A DNA stretch of 64,000 bases from Brachybacterium sillae (GCF_025028335.1 NZ_JAFEUW010000001.1:1240001-1304000); one strand, 5' to 3'. Positions 28,462-37,439 are shown, counted from the first letter of the stretch. Notes: generated from the letters alone by a model not told the origin. Program-made: numbers and translations.

Positions 28462-28500
28462 GTGCCACCTCAGTACCACTGTCGGGAACAGACGCAGCAC
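28462..28500. repeat. Palindromic element copy 1
   Basis: A degenerate hairpin whose 3' arm begins GGGAACAGACGCAGCAC. The 21 bases at 28485-28505 recur exactly at 28568-28588 in copy 2. It lies downstream of the permease gene. Between 28415 and 28752 I find only these two elements and no gene. Confidence 0.65.
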
Positions 28501-28544
28501 CTCACTGCACCCTCGGACGCGCCCACGCATCCCCACCCCGCGAT

Positions 28545-28583
28545 GTACCGCTCCCGTTCCACTTCCTGGAACAGACGCAGCAC
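28545..28583. repeat. Palindromic element copy 2
   Basis: Arms of 17 bases (12 of 17 complementary, the inner GTTCCA/TGGAAC perfect) flank a CTTCC loop. Its 3' arm starts TGGAACAGACGCAGCAC. Same family as the elements at 28462, 29926, 52484 and 57784. Confidence 0.7.
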
Positions 28584-28752
28584 CTCACGAACCGCAGCCA
28601 TGTTGAGGTCCCTCACCGATGCGGACGCGGCAGACAGGACACTGCAGCGTCTGCCCTAAGGTTCCGGCGGGCGGGGAGACCATGCCACCGCCCCACGCCC
28701 ACTCCCCACGCCCCCACACGAGGAGGACTACCCGATCCCCCCGGGCGCCTCC

Positions 28753-29757
28753 TCAGCTCGCTACGCCTACCTCCCCGGCCCGCGCCAGAGCCCCACGCAG
28801 CCGTCGCAGGAACCGGAAGGGATTCCGCAGGTCGGCCGCCGTGATCCGCAAGACCACATACCCGAGCCGGTGCAGGACCTCATCCTTGTGTCGGTCACGC
28901 TGCCACTGACGTCGGTCCACCCGATGCAGGTCCCCGTCGTACTCGATGACCACGTGCACCGCGCGATAGAGCAGGTCCACGACGAAGACCTCGCGCGTGT
29001 CCGGGTCCACCACCACCACGTTCGTCTCTGGCTCCGGGAATCCCTCCTCGGCGAGCAAGAGCCGGACAGCGGTCTCCGCCGGCGACCACACCCGCTCCCT
29101 CGCCGCCTCGACCGCCGCCCGCACACGCCTGCTTCCCCTGCCCGTCAACGCAGTGGCTCGCTGCTTCAGCATCGCGAGCGGAACCAGGGGCGGGCCCGTG
29201 CGGTCGCTGACCAGAGCGTCGCAGCACTGCACCAGTTCCAGGTCCGTGAGCTTCCCGGAGATCTGCTGCAGAACCACCACGGGGTCGGCGATTTCCACAC
29301 CGTGATGGCGAAACGTGCGAGACGGCCGTCGAGAGTGCACCACGATGCGTGACCCGGCATGACCGGTCTGCGTGGAGGTCCGGGGGACCGTGCAGTGCAG
29401 GCGCGCCCCGCCCTCCCGTCGGAGGGACAGCGGCAGCGGGAGTCCCCAGAGCTCCGCCGCGGTGTCATCGCTGATCACGGCCCCGGGTACGACCTCAGTC
29501 TGGAGCACCTTGCAGACCTGCAGAAGAGAAGCGGGCGCGTCGGCACGGGTGCACCACCCGCGCATCGGCCGCAGCAGGGCATCGGAGGCGAGCACCCGGG
29601 GATGGATACCGCGCGCGCGAAGATCGCCCTGTGAGTACAGACGGCCCGGCGCCAGATCCGCGACGTCGCGGACCGGGGGCCCGTCGACGCGACGACTCGA
29701 GCCTCGGGTGGGGGCGGACCGGGTGAGGGCGGCCGGGGGTACGGGTTCAGCTGTCAT
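28753..29757 (-). CDS. DUF559 (Vsr/PD-(D/E)XK-like) domain protein with AbiEi-like N-terminal part
   Basis: A 334-residue protein common in actinobacteria. The C-terminal domain from about 235 has the restriction-endonuclease-like pattern: VDLLYRAVHVVIEYDGDLHR (catalytic-type Asp and Glu), then QRDRHKDEVLHRLGYVVLRI. The N-terminal half (RDVADLAPGRLYSQGDLRA, PGAVISDDTAAELWGLPLP) resembles the transcriptional-regulator-like region seen in AbiEi-type proteins. Function is unproven; no toxin partner is adjacent. TAGCGT six bases before the ATG indicates a leaderless transcript. Confidence 0.87.
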   Translation of the reverse strand: MTAEPVPPAALTRSAPTRGSSRRVDGPPVRDVADLAPGRLYSQGDLRARGIHPRVLASDALLRPMRGWCTRADAPASLLQVCKVLQTEVVPGAVISDDTAAELWGLPLPLSLRREGGARLHCTVPRTSTQTGHAGSRIVVHSRRPSRTFRHHGVEIADPVVVLQQISGKLTDLELVQCCDALVSDRTGPPLVPLAMLKQRATALTGRGSRRVRAAVEAARERVWSPAETAVRLLLAEEGFPEPETNVVVVDPDTREVFVVDLLYRAVHVVIEYDGDLHRVDRRQWQRDRHKDEVLHRLGYVVLRITAADLRNPFRFLRRLRGALARAGEVGVAS

Positions 29758-29763
29758 GCCGGC

Positions 29764-29769
29764 ACGCTA
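29764..29769 (-). promoter_or_regulatory. Leaderless -10 (TAGCGT) of the DUF559 gene
   Basis: TANNNT exactly six bases before the ATG at 29757. Confidence 0.5.
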
Positions 29770-29863
29770 GGGCCGGGCATGGAACGGTCGGGTGGGCGAC
29801 GGGCTCCCTGTGGATCGCGGCACCGTGGGGAGGAAAGGCCGGCCCCGGCCTCACAACCTGCCG

Positions 29864-29931
29864 CCCCACAACGGGCCCCGCCCCTCACGACGCACCGCCT
29901 CACAACCGGTCCCGCCCCCAACGACGCACCG
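29864..29931. repeat. Two 34-bp tandem repeats abutting palindrome copy 3
   Basis: Units 29864-29897 and 29898-29931 agree at 29 of 34 positions (CACAAC ... CCCGCCCC ... ACGACGCACCG). They directly precede, and partly form the 5' arm of, the palindrome at 29926. Confidence 0.75.
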
Positions 29932-29964
29932 CCCCAGTTCCCCATCTGGGAACTGAGGCGGCAC
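29926..29964. repeat. Palindromic element copy 3, possible metQ terminator
   Basis: Arms of 17 bases (14 complementary; CAGTTCCC/GGGAACTG perfect) around a CATCT loop. The 3' arm and following bases read GGGAACTGAGGCGGCAC then ATCACG. It sits 73 bases past the metQ stop. Confidence 0.7.
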
Positions 29965-30037
29965 ATCACGAAGGCCGGGAGACCGAGGCCCGGGGGCGTC
30001 GTGGGGCCCGCGACCGAGCCCCGTGCCCCCGCCCCTG

Positions 30038-30886
30038 TCAGAACGCCGGGATCACCGAACCGTCGGTGTAGGTCTCGGTGATGAACTTCTTGACCTCCTC
30101 GGAGTGCAGCAGCTCATCGAGCTTCTTCAGCCCCGCGTTGTCCTTGTCGGCCTCGCGGCACACCACGAGGTTCGCGTAGGGGCTGTTCTCACCCGGCTCC
30201 AGGAAGAGCGCCTGCTCCTTGGGGTTGAAGCCCGCCTCCAGGGCGTAGTTGCCGTTCACGGCACCCAGCGCGAAGTCGTCCAGCGAGCGAGCGATCTGGG
30301 CGGCCTCGAGGGTGGTGAAGGTGAGGTTCTTCGGGTTCTCGGCGACATCGGCCGGGGTGGCCTGGGCGACGTCCACCCCCTCCTTGAGGGTGATCAGCCC
30401 GGAGGACTGCAGCAGCCCCAGGCCGCGACCGGTGTTGGCCGGATCGTTGGCGATGGCGACCTTCGCCCCGTCCGGGACCTCCTCGAGGGAGGTCAGGGAG
30501 TTGGAGTACAGACCCATCGGCTCGATGTGCACGCCCTCGAAGGCGAAGAAGTCGTAGCCCTTCTCCTCCTCCTGCTGCTTCAGGAAGTTCGGGGTCTGGT
30601 AGAAGTTCGCGTCGATGTCACCGTCGTTCAGGGCCTGGTTGGGGATCTGGTAGTCGGTGTACTGGGTGATCTTGAGGTTCAGCCCGGCGTCCTTGGCCAG
30701 GTTGTCCTGCACGAACTTCAGGATCTCAGCGTGCGGCTTCGGGCTGGCGCCGATCGCGATCTCGGTGACGCCGTTCTCCTCCTCGGGGCCCTGGGCTGCG
30801 CCACCGCGGGCGCCGCAGGCGGCGAGAGTGACGGCGGCCAGGCCTGCGCCGGAGGCGAACAGGGTGCGGCGGGTCAGAGCGGTCAT
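30038..30886 (-). CDS. metQ: MetQ/NlpA family methionine-binding lipoprotein
   Basis: Extracytoplasmic receptor for the MetNI importer. Starting at the ATG at 30886 (AGGAG upstream) the 282-residue product has a twin-basic-like n-region, hydrophobic core and a LAAC lipobox. Mature-domain blocks ALNDGDIDANFYQTPNFL, AIANDPANTGRGLGLLQ and NGNYALEAGFNPKEQALFLE are typical of MetQ. It is separated from metI by 199 bases holding a short tandem repeat, so its expression may be adjusted separately from metNI. Confidence 0.95.
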   Translation of the reverse strand: MTALTRRTLFASGAGLAAVTLAACGARGGAAQGPEEENGVTEIAIGASPKPHAEILKFVQDNLAKDAGLNLKITQYTDYQIPNQALNDGDIDANFYQTPNFLKQQEEEKGYDFFAFEGVHIEPMGLYSNSLTSLEEVPDGAKVAIANDPANTGRGLGLLQSSGLITLKEGVDVAQATPADVAENPKNLTFTTLEAAQIARSLDDFALGAVNGNYALEAGFNPKEQALFLEPGENSPYANLVVCREADKDNAGLKKLDELLHSEEVKKFITETYTDGSVIPAF

Positions 30887-30948
30887 GGGGTTCTCCTGTC
30901 GGTCGGGGCGTCGCGGGTGCGGCACCCGAGGATGTGAGAGGTGGGTCG

Positions 30949-30990
30949 GATCGTGAGGGTCAGATCGTGGGGGTCAGATCGTGGGGGTCA
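30949..30990. repeat. Three 14-bp tandem repeats between metI and metQ
   Basis: Units GATCGTGAGGGTCA, GATCGTGGGGGTCA and GATCGTGGGGGTCA follow one another without gaps, with a partial fourth unit (GTTCGAGGGG). No gene fits in 30887-31085. Confidence 0.85.
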
Positions 30991-31085
30991 GTTCGAGGGG
31001 CCGGGCCGGCGGGGTCAACCCGCCGGCGTCGCGGCCCGGCCGAGCCGGATCGGAAGTCCCGGGGACGAGACGACACCGCGGGTGC

Positions 31086-31781
31086 TCACCTGCTCTGGGC
31101 GCGGTGGTCGACCTTCCGCGCCAGGGCGGTGCCCAGGGCCTGCACGGCGATCACGATCGCGATGAGCACCAGCACGGTCGCGATCATCACGACGTTGTCG
31201 TAGCTCTGGTAGCCCATGCGGATCGCGAGGTCACCGAGACCCTGCCCGCCGACGGCACCGGCCATGGCGGTATAGCCGATCACGGCGATCGCGGTGGTGG
31301 TGAGGGACCCGATGATACCGGGCAGCGCCTCCGGGAGCAGCACCTGCCGGATCACCTGCCAGCGGGAGGCACCCATCATCTGCACCGCCTCGATCTTCCC
31401 GGCGGAGATCTCCCGCAGGTTGATCTCGATCAGGCGTGCCAGGAACGGGATCGCGGAGATCGTCAGCGCGAACATCGCGGCGTTCGGGCCGGTCACACGG
31501 CCGACGACGAAGCGGGTCACCGGGATGAGCGCGATGATCAGGATGATGAAGGGGAACGATCGGCCGACGTTCACCACGAAGCCGACGACCCGGTTGATCC
31601 ACCGCGCGGCCGGGCTGGACGAGCGCGAGGTCTCGTACAGCGCGACGCCCAGCGGAATCCCGATCAGGGCGGTGAACAGCATGGTGCCGAGCGTCATGTA
31701 CAGGGTGATCAGCGTGTTCGACCACAGGCTGGTGTTCGGATCCCAGCTGGTGAACACCGGGTTGTCGAGGATCTCGTTCAT
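31086..31781 (-). CDS. metI: Methionine ABC transporter permease
   Basis: A 231-residue inner-membrane subunit with five to six spans. LYMTLGTMLFTALIGIPLGVALY at the N-terminus and the cytoplasmic coupling segment KIEAVQMMGASRWQVIRQVLLPEALPG (in blocks) are characteristic of MetI. Its start overlaps the metN stop by four bases (ATGA), so the two are translationally coupled. It works with metN and metQ. Confidence 0.96.
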   Translation of the reverse strand: MNEILDNPVFTSWDPNTSLWSNTLITLYMTLGTMLFTALIGIPLGVALYETSRSSSPAARWINRVVGFVVNVGRSFPFIILIIALIPVTRFVVGRVTGPNAAMFALTISAIPFLARLIEINLREISAGKIEAVQMMGASRWQVIRQVLLPEALPGIIGSLTTTAIAVIGYTAMAGAVGGQGLGDLAIRMGYQSYDNVVMIATVLVLIAIVIAVQALGTALARKVDHRAQSR

Positions 31782-32794
31782 CGGGTCGCCTCCTTCGCCA
31801 CCACACCGGCCTCACGCAGCTCGCCCAGGAACTTCTCCAGGCCGGGGCGGCTGATCGGCGAACCGTCGTTGTTCCGCAGGGCGATCTGCACGCGGCCCAC
31901 CTGGACCCCGGAGATCGTCTCGATCGTTCCCGCGACGATGGTGGCGCGGGTGTCGTAGGTGGCGGCGTGCGCCACGAGGTCCTGCGCCGAGTGGATGGTG
32001 GGGCTGCGGCCGTAGTCGCAGTCGACCATCACGTCGTCGACACCCGTGGGCGCCGGCGGCAGGGGGATCAGCTCGGAGGACAGCGGACCGGTCGGGTCGC
32101 TCGCGACGTCCAGCAGGGTGCCGGTCTGCACCACGCGGCCGTGCTCGAGCAGCGTCACCTCGTCGCAGATCTCCCGCACCACGCTCATCTCATGCGTGAT
32201 GATCAGGACGGTGATGCCCAGGCGGTCCCGCAGCCCACGGATCAGCTGCAGGATCTGGCGAGTGGTCGACGGGTCCAACGCACTGGTCGGCTCATCGCAC
32301 AGCAGCACCTTCGGCTCGGAGGCGAGACCGCGGGCGATGCCGACGCGCTGGATCTGACCGCCGGACAGCTGCGCCGGGTGGTTGTGCTCGCGACCCTCGA
32401 GGCCGACGAGGCGGATCAGGTCGCGGGCCCGCTGCTCCCGCTGCGCCCGGGGCACCCCGGCGATCTCCAGCGGGTGGGCGATGTTCTGCAGCGCCGTGCG
32501 GGAGTCCAGCAGGTTCGCGTGCTGGAACACCATGCCGATGTGGCGGCGGGCGGTGCGCAGGGAGGTGCCGCTCAGGGCTGCGATATCGGTGCCGCCGATC
32601 TCCACCCGGCCGGAGGTCGGACGCTCCAGGCCGGTGAGGCAGCGGATGAGGGTGGACTTCCCGGCGCCGGAGCGGCCCACGATGCCGTGGATGCTGCCGG
32701 CGCCGACGGTGAGGTCGATGCCGTCGAGGGCGACGACCGGCTCACCGCCGTCGGGCGCGGGGAAGACCTTCGTGAGGCCGTCGAGAGTGATCAC
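31778..32794 (-). CDS. metN: Methionine ABC transporter ATP-binding protein
   Basis: A 338-residue ATPase with the standard nucleotide-binding domain (GRSGAGKST, LSGGQIQRVGIARGL, VLLCDEPTSALDP, IITHEMSVVREICD) and the C-terminal NIL regulatory domain from about 265 (TYDTRATIVAGTIETISGV), which binds methionine and inhibits transport. The GTG at 32794 matches the family start (VITLDGLTKVF); a GTG at 32842 would add 16 atypical residues. Just upstream, TGTGA-N10-TCACA at 32824-32843 is a possible operator. No SAM riboswitch is recognisable. Confidence 0.94.
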   Translation of the reverse strand: MITLDGLTKVFPAPDGGEPVVALDGIDLTVGAGSIHGIVGRSGAGKSTLIRCLTGLERPTSGRVEIGGTDIAALSGTSLRTARRHIGMVFQHANLLDSRTALQNIAHPLEIAGVPRAQREQRARDLIRLVGLEGREHNHPAQLSGGQIQRVGIARGLASEPKVLLCDEPTSALDPSTTRQILQLIRGLRDRLGITVLIITHEMSVVREICDEVTLLEHGRVVQTGTLLDVASDPTGPLSSELIPLPPAPTGVDDVMVDCDYGRSPTIHSAQDLVAHAATYDTRATIVAGTIETISGVQVGRVQIALRNNDGSPISRPGLEKFLGELREAGVVAKEATR

Positions 32795-32981
32795 CCGTCC
32801 AGTGGAGCAGGTGAGGGCCACTCTGTGACCGTTTCTGTTCACATTCCGACACGATCAGGCCCCGAAGGTGCGGGAGATCACGACATGCGCGGGGGACGCC
32901 GGGTCGCGGACCTGCCGGCCCCGGTCCCGGCGACCCGTCCGACATCGTCAGCCGTCCAACCCCGGCGACCGCCCGGCACCG

Positions 32982-34028
32982 TCAGCCGCGGGCGCCCTGC
33001 GCGAAGCGCGCGTCGACCACGTCCGCGATGGTCACCGGCTGCGCAGCGGTGATCAGTCCGGCGTCGAGCCACACGTTCTGCATGGCGTCGAGCTGCTCCG
33101 GCTGCGGGGCGAGGTCCGGCAGGTAGGTGTACATCGGGGAGGCCCGGAGCACCTCCACCTTCTGCCCGGTGGCTGCCGCGAGGATGTCGTACACCTCGTC
33201 CGTCTGGGGGCCGTCGGTGGTGAGCTGCTGCGCCCCCTGGGTGAGGGCGGTGAAGAACGGCTGCGCGAGCTCCACCCCGAGGAACTGTTCCGAATAGACG
33301 ACGCCGGTGCCGGTGGTCCCCTGGCGGGGCACGGCCACGGTGGTCGCGATGCCGGCCTCCGCGATCGCCGTGGAGAACGGCGCCGAGGGGGTGGCGGCGT
33401 CGACCGAACCATTCTGCAGAGCCGCCTGTTGATCCGGCGTCGCGAGGTTCACCACCTCGACGTCCTTCAGCGTCAGACCCTCGCCCTCGAGCATCGACGC
33501 CAGCAGATAGCCGCCGGTCGCACCGGCGCCACCGGCCACGGCGATCTTGTGTCCGGCCAGACCCGCGACCGAGGTGATGGTGCCGTCCTCGATCAGCGCC
33601 TGACGCGCCATGAGGGCGGTGGGGGACGCCTCCGGATCACCCGGAGAGATCCCCATGGACCCGACGATCTTGAACGCGAGCCCCTCAGCCAGCGCGTTGA
33701 ACATGCCGGCGCTGAACCCCGCGACCATGACGTCGAGCTTCCCGGAGGCGAGCATCGGCACGCCGTCCTGCCCGGACTTCAATGGCACCAGCTCGAGGGT
33801 GATGCCGGCATCGGCGAAGCGCTTCTGCGCATCGGCGATGTACAGCGGGGCGAACAGGCTGGAGGGCAGGTGGCCGACGCGCACCGTGCCGGACGCGGCA
33901 CCGGCGCCGCCGCCGGAGCCGGATCCGGAGCCGCCGGCGTCCCGGCCGGTGATGGCGGGGCCGCAGGCGCTGAGGGCTCCGGCGGTGAGGGCGAGAGCGG
34001 AGGCGGAGAGCAGGGAACGACGACGCAT
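32982..34028 (-). CDS. NitT/TauT-type ABC transporter, substrate-binding lipoprotein
   Basis: A 348-residue SsuA/THI5-like binding protein. The signal peptide ends in a LSAC lipobox, followed by a Gly/Ser linker. Domain blocks VRVGHLPSSLFAPLYIADAQKRFADAG, MLASGKLDVMVAGFSAGMFNAL and VAGLAGHKIAVAGG are typical. Substrates in this family are sulfonates, taurine, nitrate or pyrimidine precursors; none can be singled out and no sulfonate monooxygenase is nearby. AGGAG precedes the ATG. A 26-base stretch overlapping the 3' end (32963-32988) has a near copy just downstream at 32928-32954. Confidence 0.9.
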   Translation of the reverse strand: MRRRSLLSASALALTAGALSACGPAITGRDAGGSGSGSGGGAGAASGTVRVGHLPSSLFAPLYIADAQKRFADAGITLELVPLKSGQDGVPMLASGKLDVMVAGFSAGMFNALAEGLAFKIVGSMGISPGDPEASPTALMARQALIEDGTITSVAGLAGHKIAVAGGAGATGGYLLASMLEGEGLTLKDVEVVNLATPDQQAALQNGSVDAATPSAPFSTAIAEAGIATTVAVPRQGTTGTGVVYSEQFLGVELAQPFFTALTQGAQQLTTDGPQTDEVYDILAAATGQKVEVLRASPMYTYLPDLAPQPEQLDAMQNVWLDAGLITAAQPVTIADVVDARFAQGARG

Positions 34029-34078
34029 GACGGACTCCTGTCAGGGGCGGAGGGATGCGGTGGGGCGGGCGGCGACGG

Positions 34079-34954
34079 TCACTGTCGCGCCCGCCAGGGG
34101 ATGAGCACGCGTTCCAGCAGTCCCAGCGCCCAGGTGAGCAGGGCGCCGATCAGGCCGATGGTCACGAGCCCGACGTACAGCTTCTCGGGGATGAACAGCT
34201 GCCAGGAGTTCCAGATCAGGTAACCCAGGCCCGTGGTGGAGGCCCCGGTGAACTCCACCGCGGTGATGACGACGACGGCGGTGCCGGTGGCGGTGCGCAG
34301 ACCGCTGAGCACGAACGGCAGCGCCCCGGGCAGCACCACGTGCCGAAACCGTGCCAGGCCGGTGGCCCCGTAGGCGCGGGCAGCCTCCAGCAGTTTCGGG
34401 TCGAGCGCCCGCACCCCGGCGACGGTGCTGATCTGCAGCACGAAGAAGGTGGTGATGAACACCGACAGCAGCTTCGGGATCTCGGTGGGCCCGAAGATCA
34501 TCAGCAGGATCGGGAAGATCGCGATCTTCGGCAGCGGGTACAGCGCGGCGAACAGCGGTCCGAAGGCGGCGTTCAGAGCGCGGCTGGTGCCCATGACCAG
34601 GCCGACGACGATGCCGGCGAGCGCCCCCAGGCCCCCGCCGACCAGGAGCCGCAGCAGCGTCGGCCCGGTGTGTCGCCACAGTTCCCCGTCGGCGATCATC
34701 CCGGCGCCGGCGCGGAGGATCGCGGTCGGTGCGGGGAAGAACCGCGGGTCGATGATCAGCAGGCGCGCGCACACCTCCCACAGCAGCAGCAGGCCGATGG
34801 GGGTGGCGACGGCGAGCGCGGCGTCCCGTCGGCGCAGTCGGTTCTCGCGGGTGCGCAGAGCGCGGGCGGCCTCGAGGGTGCGGCGCTCCCTCTCGACGAG
34901 GCGGTCGGCGTGCTCCGCGGCGGAGGCGGAGGTGGGGGGAACGGGGGTGTTCAT
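34079..34954 (-). CDS. NitT/TauT-type ABC transporter permease
   Basis: A 291-residue SsuC/TauC-like permease with a charged, coiled-coil-prone N-terminus (about 15-50, rich in Arg/Glu) and six spans after residue 50. PLPKIAIFPILLMIFGPTE and the coupling loop LLEAARAYGATGLARFRHVVLPGALP are diagnostic. It overlaps the upstream ATPase by four bases. The same operon supplies the binding protein 50 bases downstream. Confidence 0.94.
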   Translation of the reverse strand: MNTPVPPTSASAAEHADRLVERERRTLEAARALRTRENRLRRRDAALAVATPIGLLLLWEVCARLLIIDPRFFPAPTAILRAGAGMIADGELWRHTGPTLLRLLVGGGLGALAGIVVGLVMGTSRALNAAFGPLFAALYPLPKIAIFPILLMIFGPTEIPKLLSVFITTFFVLQISTVAGVRALDPKLLEAARAYGATGLARFRHVVLPGALPFVLSGLRTATGTAVVVITAVEFTGASTTGLGYLIWNSWQLFIPEKLYVGLVTIGLIGALLTWALGLLERVLIPWRARQ

Positions 34955-35787
34955 GCGTTCTCCTCCGTCCACCGGTTCTCCTGCCGCAGTGATTCCCAGA
35001 TGTGGGTGCGCAACCGGGTGAACTCCGGGTCCTGTTCGATCCGTCGCGTGCGGGGCCGCGGGAACGGGACGGTGATGTCCTCGGTGATGCGTCCGGGCCG
35101 CGGCGACAGCACGATGATCCGGTCGCCGAGGATGATCGCCTCGTCGATGTCGTGGGTGACCATCAGCACCGTCGTACGCTCCGCCTCCCACAGGGCCAGC
35201 AGTTCCTCCTGCATGAGCATGCGGGTCTGGGCGTCGAGCGCGCCGAGGGGTTCGTCCATCATCAGCACCGGGCTGCCGGTGGCGAAGGCGCGGGCGATGG
35301 CGACACGCTGGCGCATGCCGCCCGACAGCTGGTGCGGGTAGGCGCGGTCGAAGTCCTGCAGCCGCACGCGGGTGATCCATTCGCGGGCCACGGCCTCCCG
35401 CTCGCCGCGCGCCATCCCGGCCATGCGCAGACCGAAGGCGACGTTCTCGAGCACCGTCATCCACGGGAAGACCCCATGCTCCTGGAACACGAAGGCGGCG
35501 CGCACGGTGTGTCCGCCGCCGTCGAGGGCCACGGTGCCGCTGGTCGCCTCCTCGAGGCCACCCATGATCCGCAGCAGGGTGGATTTGCCGCCGCCCGACG
35601 GGCCGACGACACACGTGAAGGACCCCGGGGCGAGGTCGAGGGAGACGTCCTCGAGTGCCCACACGGGCTGGTCGGCGGTGGAGAAGAAGACCTTGGAGAC
35701 CCGGTCGGCGCGGACTGCGGGGGCGGTCGCCGACGCAGGCGCGGTCGCGGCGCCCGCAGGGGCGACGTCCGAGGGGCGGTCGGTCAC
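34951..35787 (-). CDS. NitT/TauT-type ABC transporter ATP-binding protein
   Basis: A 278-residue ATPase. Walker A is GPSGGGKST, Q-loop FVFQEHGVFPW, signature LSGGMRQRVAIARAF, Walker B VLMMDEPLGALD, switch His in MVTHDIDEA, with the C-terminal SPRPGRITEDITVPFPRPR tail typical of SsuB/TauB. The GTG at 35787 has AGGAGG eight bases ahead; upstream in-frame codons lack family resemblance. First gene of ATPase-permease-SBP. An Ala/Pro-rich leader of about 30 residues precedes the domain. Confidence 0.93.
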   Translation of the reverse strand: MTDRPSDVAPAGAATAPASATAPAVRADRVSKVFFSTADQPVWALEDVSLDLAPGSFTCVVGPSGGGKSTLLRIMGGLEEATSGTVALDGGGHTVRAAFVFQEHGVFPWMTVLENVAFGLRMAGMARGEREAVAREWITRVRLQDFDRAYPHQLSGGMRQRVAIARAFATGSPVLMMDEPLGALDAQTRMLMQEELLALWEAERTTVLMVTHDIDEAIILGDRIIVLSPRPGRITEDITVPFPRPRTRRIEQDPEFTRLRTHIWESLRQENRWTEENA

Positions 35788-35960
35788 GGGCGGCACCTCC
35801 TGGCGCGGGCGGACACCGCCCGGCGGGCGGCAGGATGGGCCCACGATACGGGGATTCTCACGGCTCGGGACGGCCGACCGGCATGCGGTCACGCAGAGCG
35901 CCCGGGGCAGCGACGGGCGGTGTCCCGATGGCTGTCACCGGGGCGAGACCTGCTCCCTGG

Positions 35961-36515
35961 TCACGCGAGGTTCTGTGGCAAGACCCGGGACCGTCGGCGT
36001 CGCGCCCGGAAGAACTCCCGCAGCAGGTCCCCGCACTCCTGCTCCCGCACCCCCGCGGTGAGCTGCACCCGGTGGTTCAGCCGCGGTTCGCGGACCAGGT
36101 CGTACAGGGACCCGGCGGCCCCGGCCTTGGGGTCGTGGGCTCCGAACACCACCCGGTCCACCCGCGACAGGACGATCGCCCCGGCGCACATGGTGCACGG
36201 TTCGAGCGTCACGACCAGTGTGCATCCGCTGAGGTTCCAGCGGCCCCGTGCCCGGGCGGCCTCGCGCAGCGCCAGGATCTCGGCGTGGGCGGTGGGGTCC
36301 TCGTCGGCCTCCCTCCGATTCGCGGCGCGGGCGATCACAGCGCCGCTCTCGTCGAGCACCACAGCCCCGATGGGCACATCCGCCGGTTCCCTCTCCCCCG
36401 CGGTCCGGGCGTCCTCCAGGGCGAGCACCATCGCGGCGTCGTCGGCGGCGCCCGGTTCACTGGGCGCGCTGACGGTCGGCGCGCCGGGTGCGGCCGGGGG
36501 CGGTGGGGTCGTCAT
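35961..36515 (-). CDS. tadA: tRNA adenosine(34) deaminase
   Basis: Converts A34 of tRNA-Arg(ACG) to inosine. The zinc/catalytic motifs are THAEILALREA (His and Glu) and TLEPCTMCAGAIV (two Cys). At 184 residues it is a little longer than E. coli TadA because of a Pro/Ala-rich N-terminus (about 30 residues). The ATG at 36515 is preceded by TACCCT at seven bases, suggesting a leaderless mRNA. Divergent from upp with only 110 bases between starts. Confidence 0.95.
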   Translation of the reverse strand: MTTPPPPAAPGAPTVSAPSEPGAADDAAMVLALEDARTAGEREPADVPIGAVVLDESGAVIARAANRREADEDPTAHAEILALREAARARGRWNLSGCTLVVTLEPCTMCAGAIVLSRVDRVVFGAHDPKAGAAGSLYDLVREPRLNHRVQLTAGVREQECGDLLREFFRARRRRSRVLPQNLA

Positions 36516-36522
36516 GGTGACG

Positions 36523-36528
36523 AGGGTA
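36523..36528 (-). promoter_or_regulatory. Leaderless -10 (TACCCT) of tadA
   Basis: TANNNT seven bases before the ATG at 36515. Confidence 0.5.
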
Positions 36529-36613
36529 GGCGCTGGTCCGGCACCGCGACGGCGGCAGCCCGCACGCGGCCCGGCGGGGTCGCTGGTCCCCGGTGGGCCC
36601 ACGCTCTCTCCGG

Positions 36614-36619
36614 TAGATT
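36614..36619 (+). promoter_or_regulatory. Leaderless -10 (TAGATT) of upp
   Basis: TANNNT six bases before the ATG at 36626. Confidence 0.55.
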
Positions 36620-36625
36620 CGCCGC

Positions 36626-37264
36626 ATGCGCGTCCTCGAGATCGACCACCCGCTCGTCGCCCACAAGCTCACCGTGTTGCGCGACCGCACCACCCACTCC
36701 AGCGTCTTCCGACAGCTGGCCGACGAGCTGGTCACCCTCCTCGCGTATGAGGCCACCCGCCATGTGCTGGTGGGCCCCGCCGAGGTGGAGACCCCGGTGA
36801 CGTCGATGACCGGCACCAAGCTCACGGCGCCCAAGCCGATGGTGGTGCCGATCCTCCGCGCCGGCCTGGGCATGCTCCACGGCCTCACCACCCTCCTGCC
36901 GACCGCCGAGGTCGGGTTCCTCGGGATGGTCCGCAACGAGGAGACCCTCGAGGTCACCACCTATGCCAACCGTCTGCCCGAGGATCTCCAGGGGCGGCAG
37001 TGCTTCGTGCTCGATCCGATGCTCGCCACCGGCAACACCCTGATCGCAGCGGTGGAGTACCTGCATGAACGCGGCGCCCGCGACATCACCTGCGTCACCC
37101 TGCTCTCCGCACCGGAGGGCATCGCCAAGCTCGAGGCCGCCATCGACCCGGAGATCGACCTGACCGTGGTCACCGCCGCGATCGACGAGAGGCTCAACGA
37201 GAAGGGGTACATCGTCCCGGGTCTCGGCGACGCCGGTGACCGCCTGTTCGGTGTCGTCGACTGA
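36626..37264 (+). CDS. upp: Uracil phosphoribosyltransferase
   Basis: Salvages uracil with PRPP to UMP. The 212-residue length is typical. PRPP-binding loop [19 protein letters not shown] is intact, as are [13 protein letters not shown] and the uracil-binding C-terminus [16 protein letters not shown]. Divergent from tadA, with a leaderless promoter. No uracil permease is adjacent. Confidence 0.97.
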   Translation: MRVLEIDHPLVAHKLTVLRDRTTHSSVFRQLADELVTLLAYEATRHVLVGPAEVETPVTSMTGTKLTAPKPMVVPILRAGLGMLHGLTTLLPTAEVGFLGMVRNEETLEVTTYANRLPEDLQGRQCFVLDPMLATGNTLIAAVEYLHERGARDITCVTLLSAPEGIAKLEAAIDPEIDLTVVTAAIDERLNEKGYIVPGLGDAGDRLFGVVD

Positions 37265-37361
37265 CGCCCGGCGGGGCGGCTGACCACGGCGCCCGCCCGG
37301 GGCGAGAGGCAGGGTGACCGGCAGGACACCCGAAGCGGTGACCGCCGCGGCATCGCCCCCG

Positions 37362-37389
37362 CACGACGCCCACATCACGACGCCCACAT
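37362..37389. repeat. Exact 14-bp tandem duplication upstream of the Met-rich frame
   Basis: CACGACGCCCACAT occurs twice in immediate succession, about 50 bases before the small frame at 37440. It may be an operator or simple slippage. No gene I can support lies in 37265-37439. Confidence 0.8.
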
Positions 37390-37439
37390 CATGGACAGGG
37401 ACTTGCGTCGCGCCCGCCCTCCGGTGCATCCTCACTGCC

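Noticed and set aside
28753-29757. DUF559/AbiEi-like gene as half of an abortive-infection toxin-antitoxin pair
   Set aside because: No AbiEii-type nucleotidyltransferase gene is adjacent on either side.
29864-29964. Possible CRISPR-like repeat array
   Set aside because: Only two imperfect 34-bp units with no spacers between them and no cas genes.
30949-30990. Possible SAM riboswitch or S-box at the methionine transporter
   Set aside because: The region is simple tandem repeats inside the operon; no conserved riboswitch core is visible upstream of metN either.
32824-32843. CRP-like site TGTGA...TCACA upstream of metN
   Set aside because: The half-sites are ten bases apart rather than six, so a CRP/FNR-type site is not supported; kept only as a generic possible operator.
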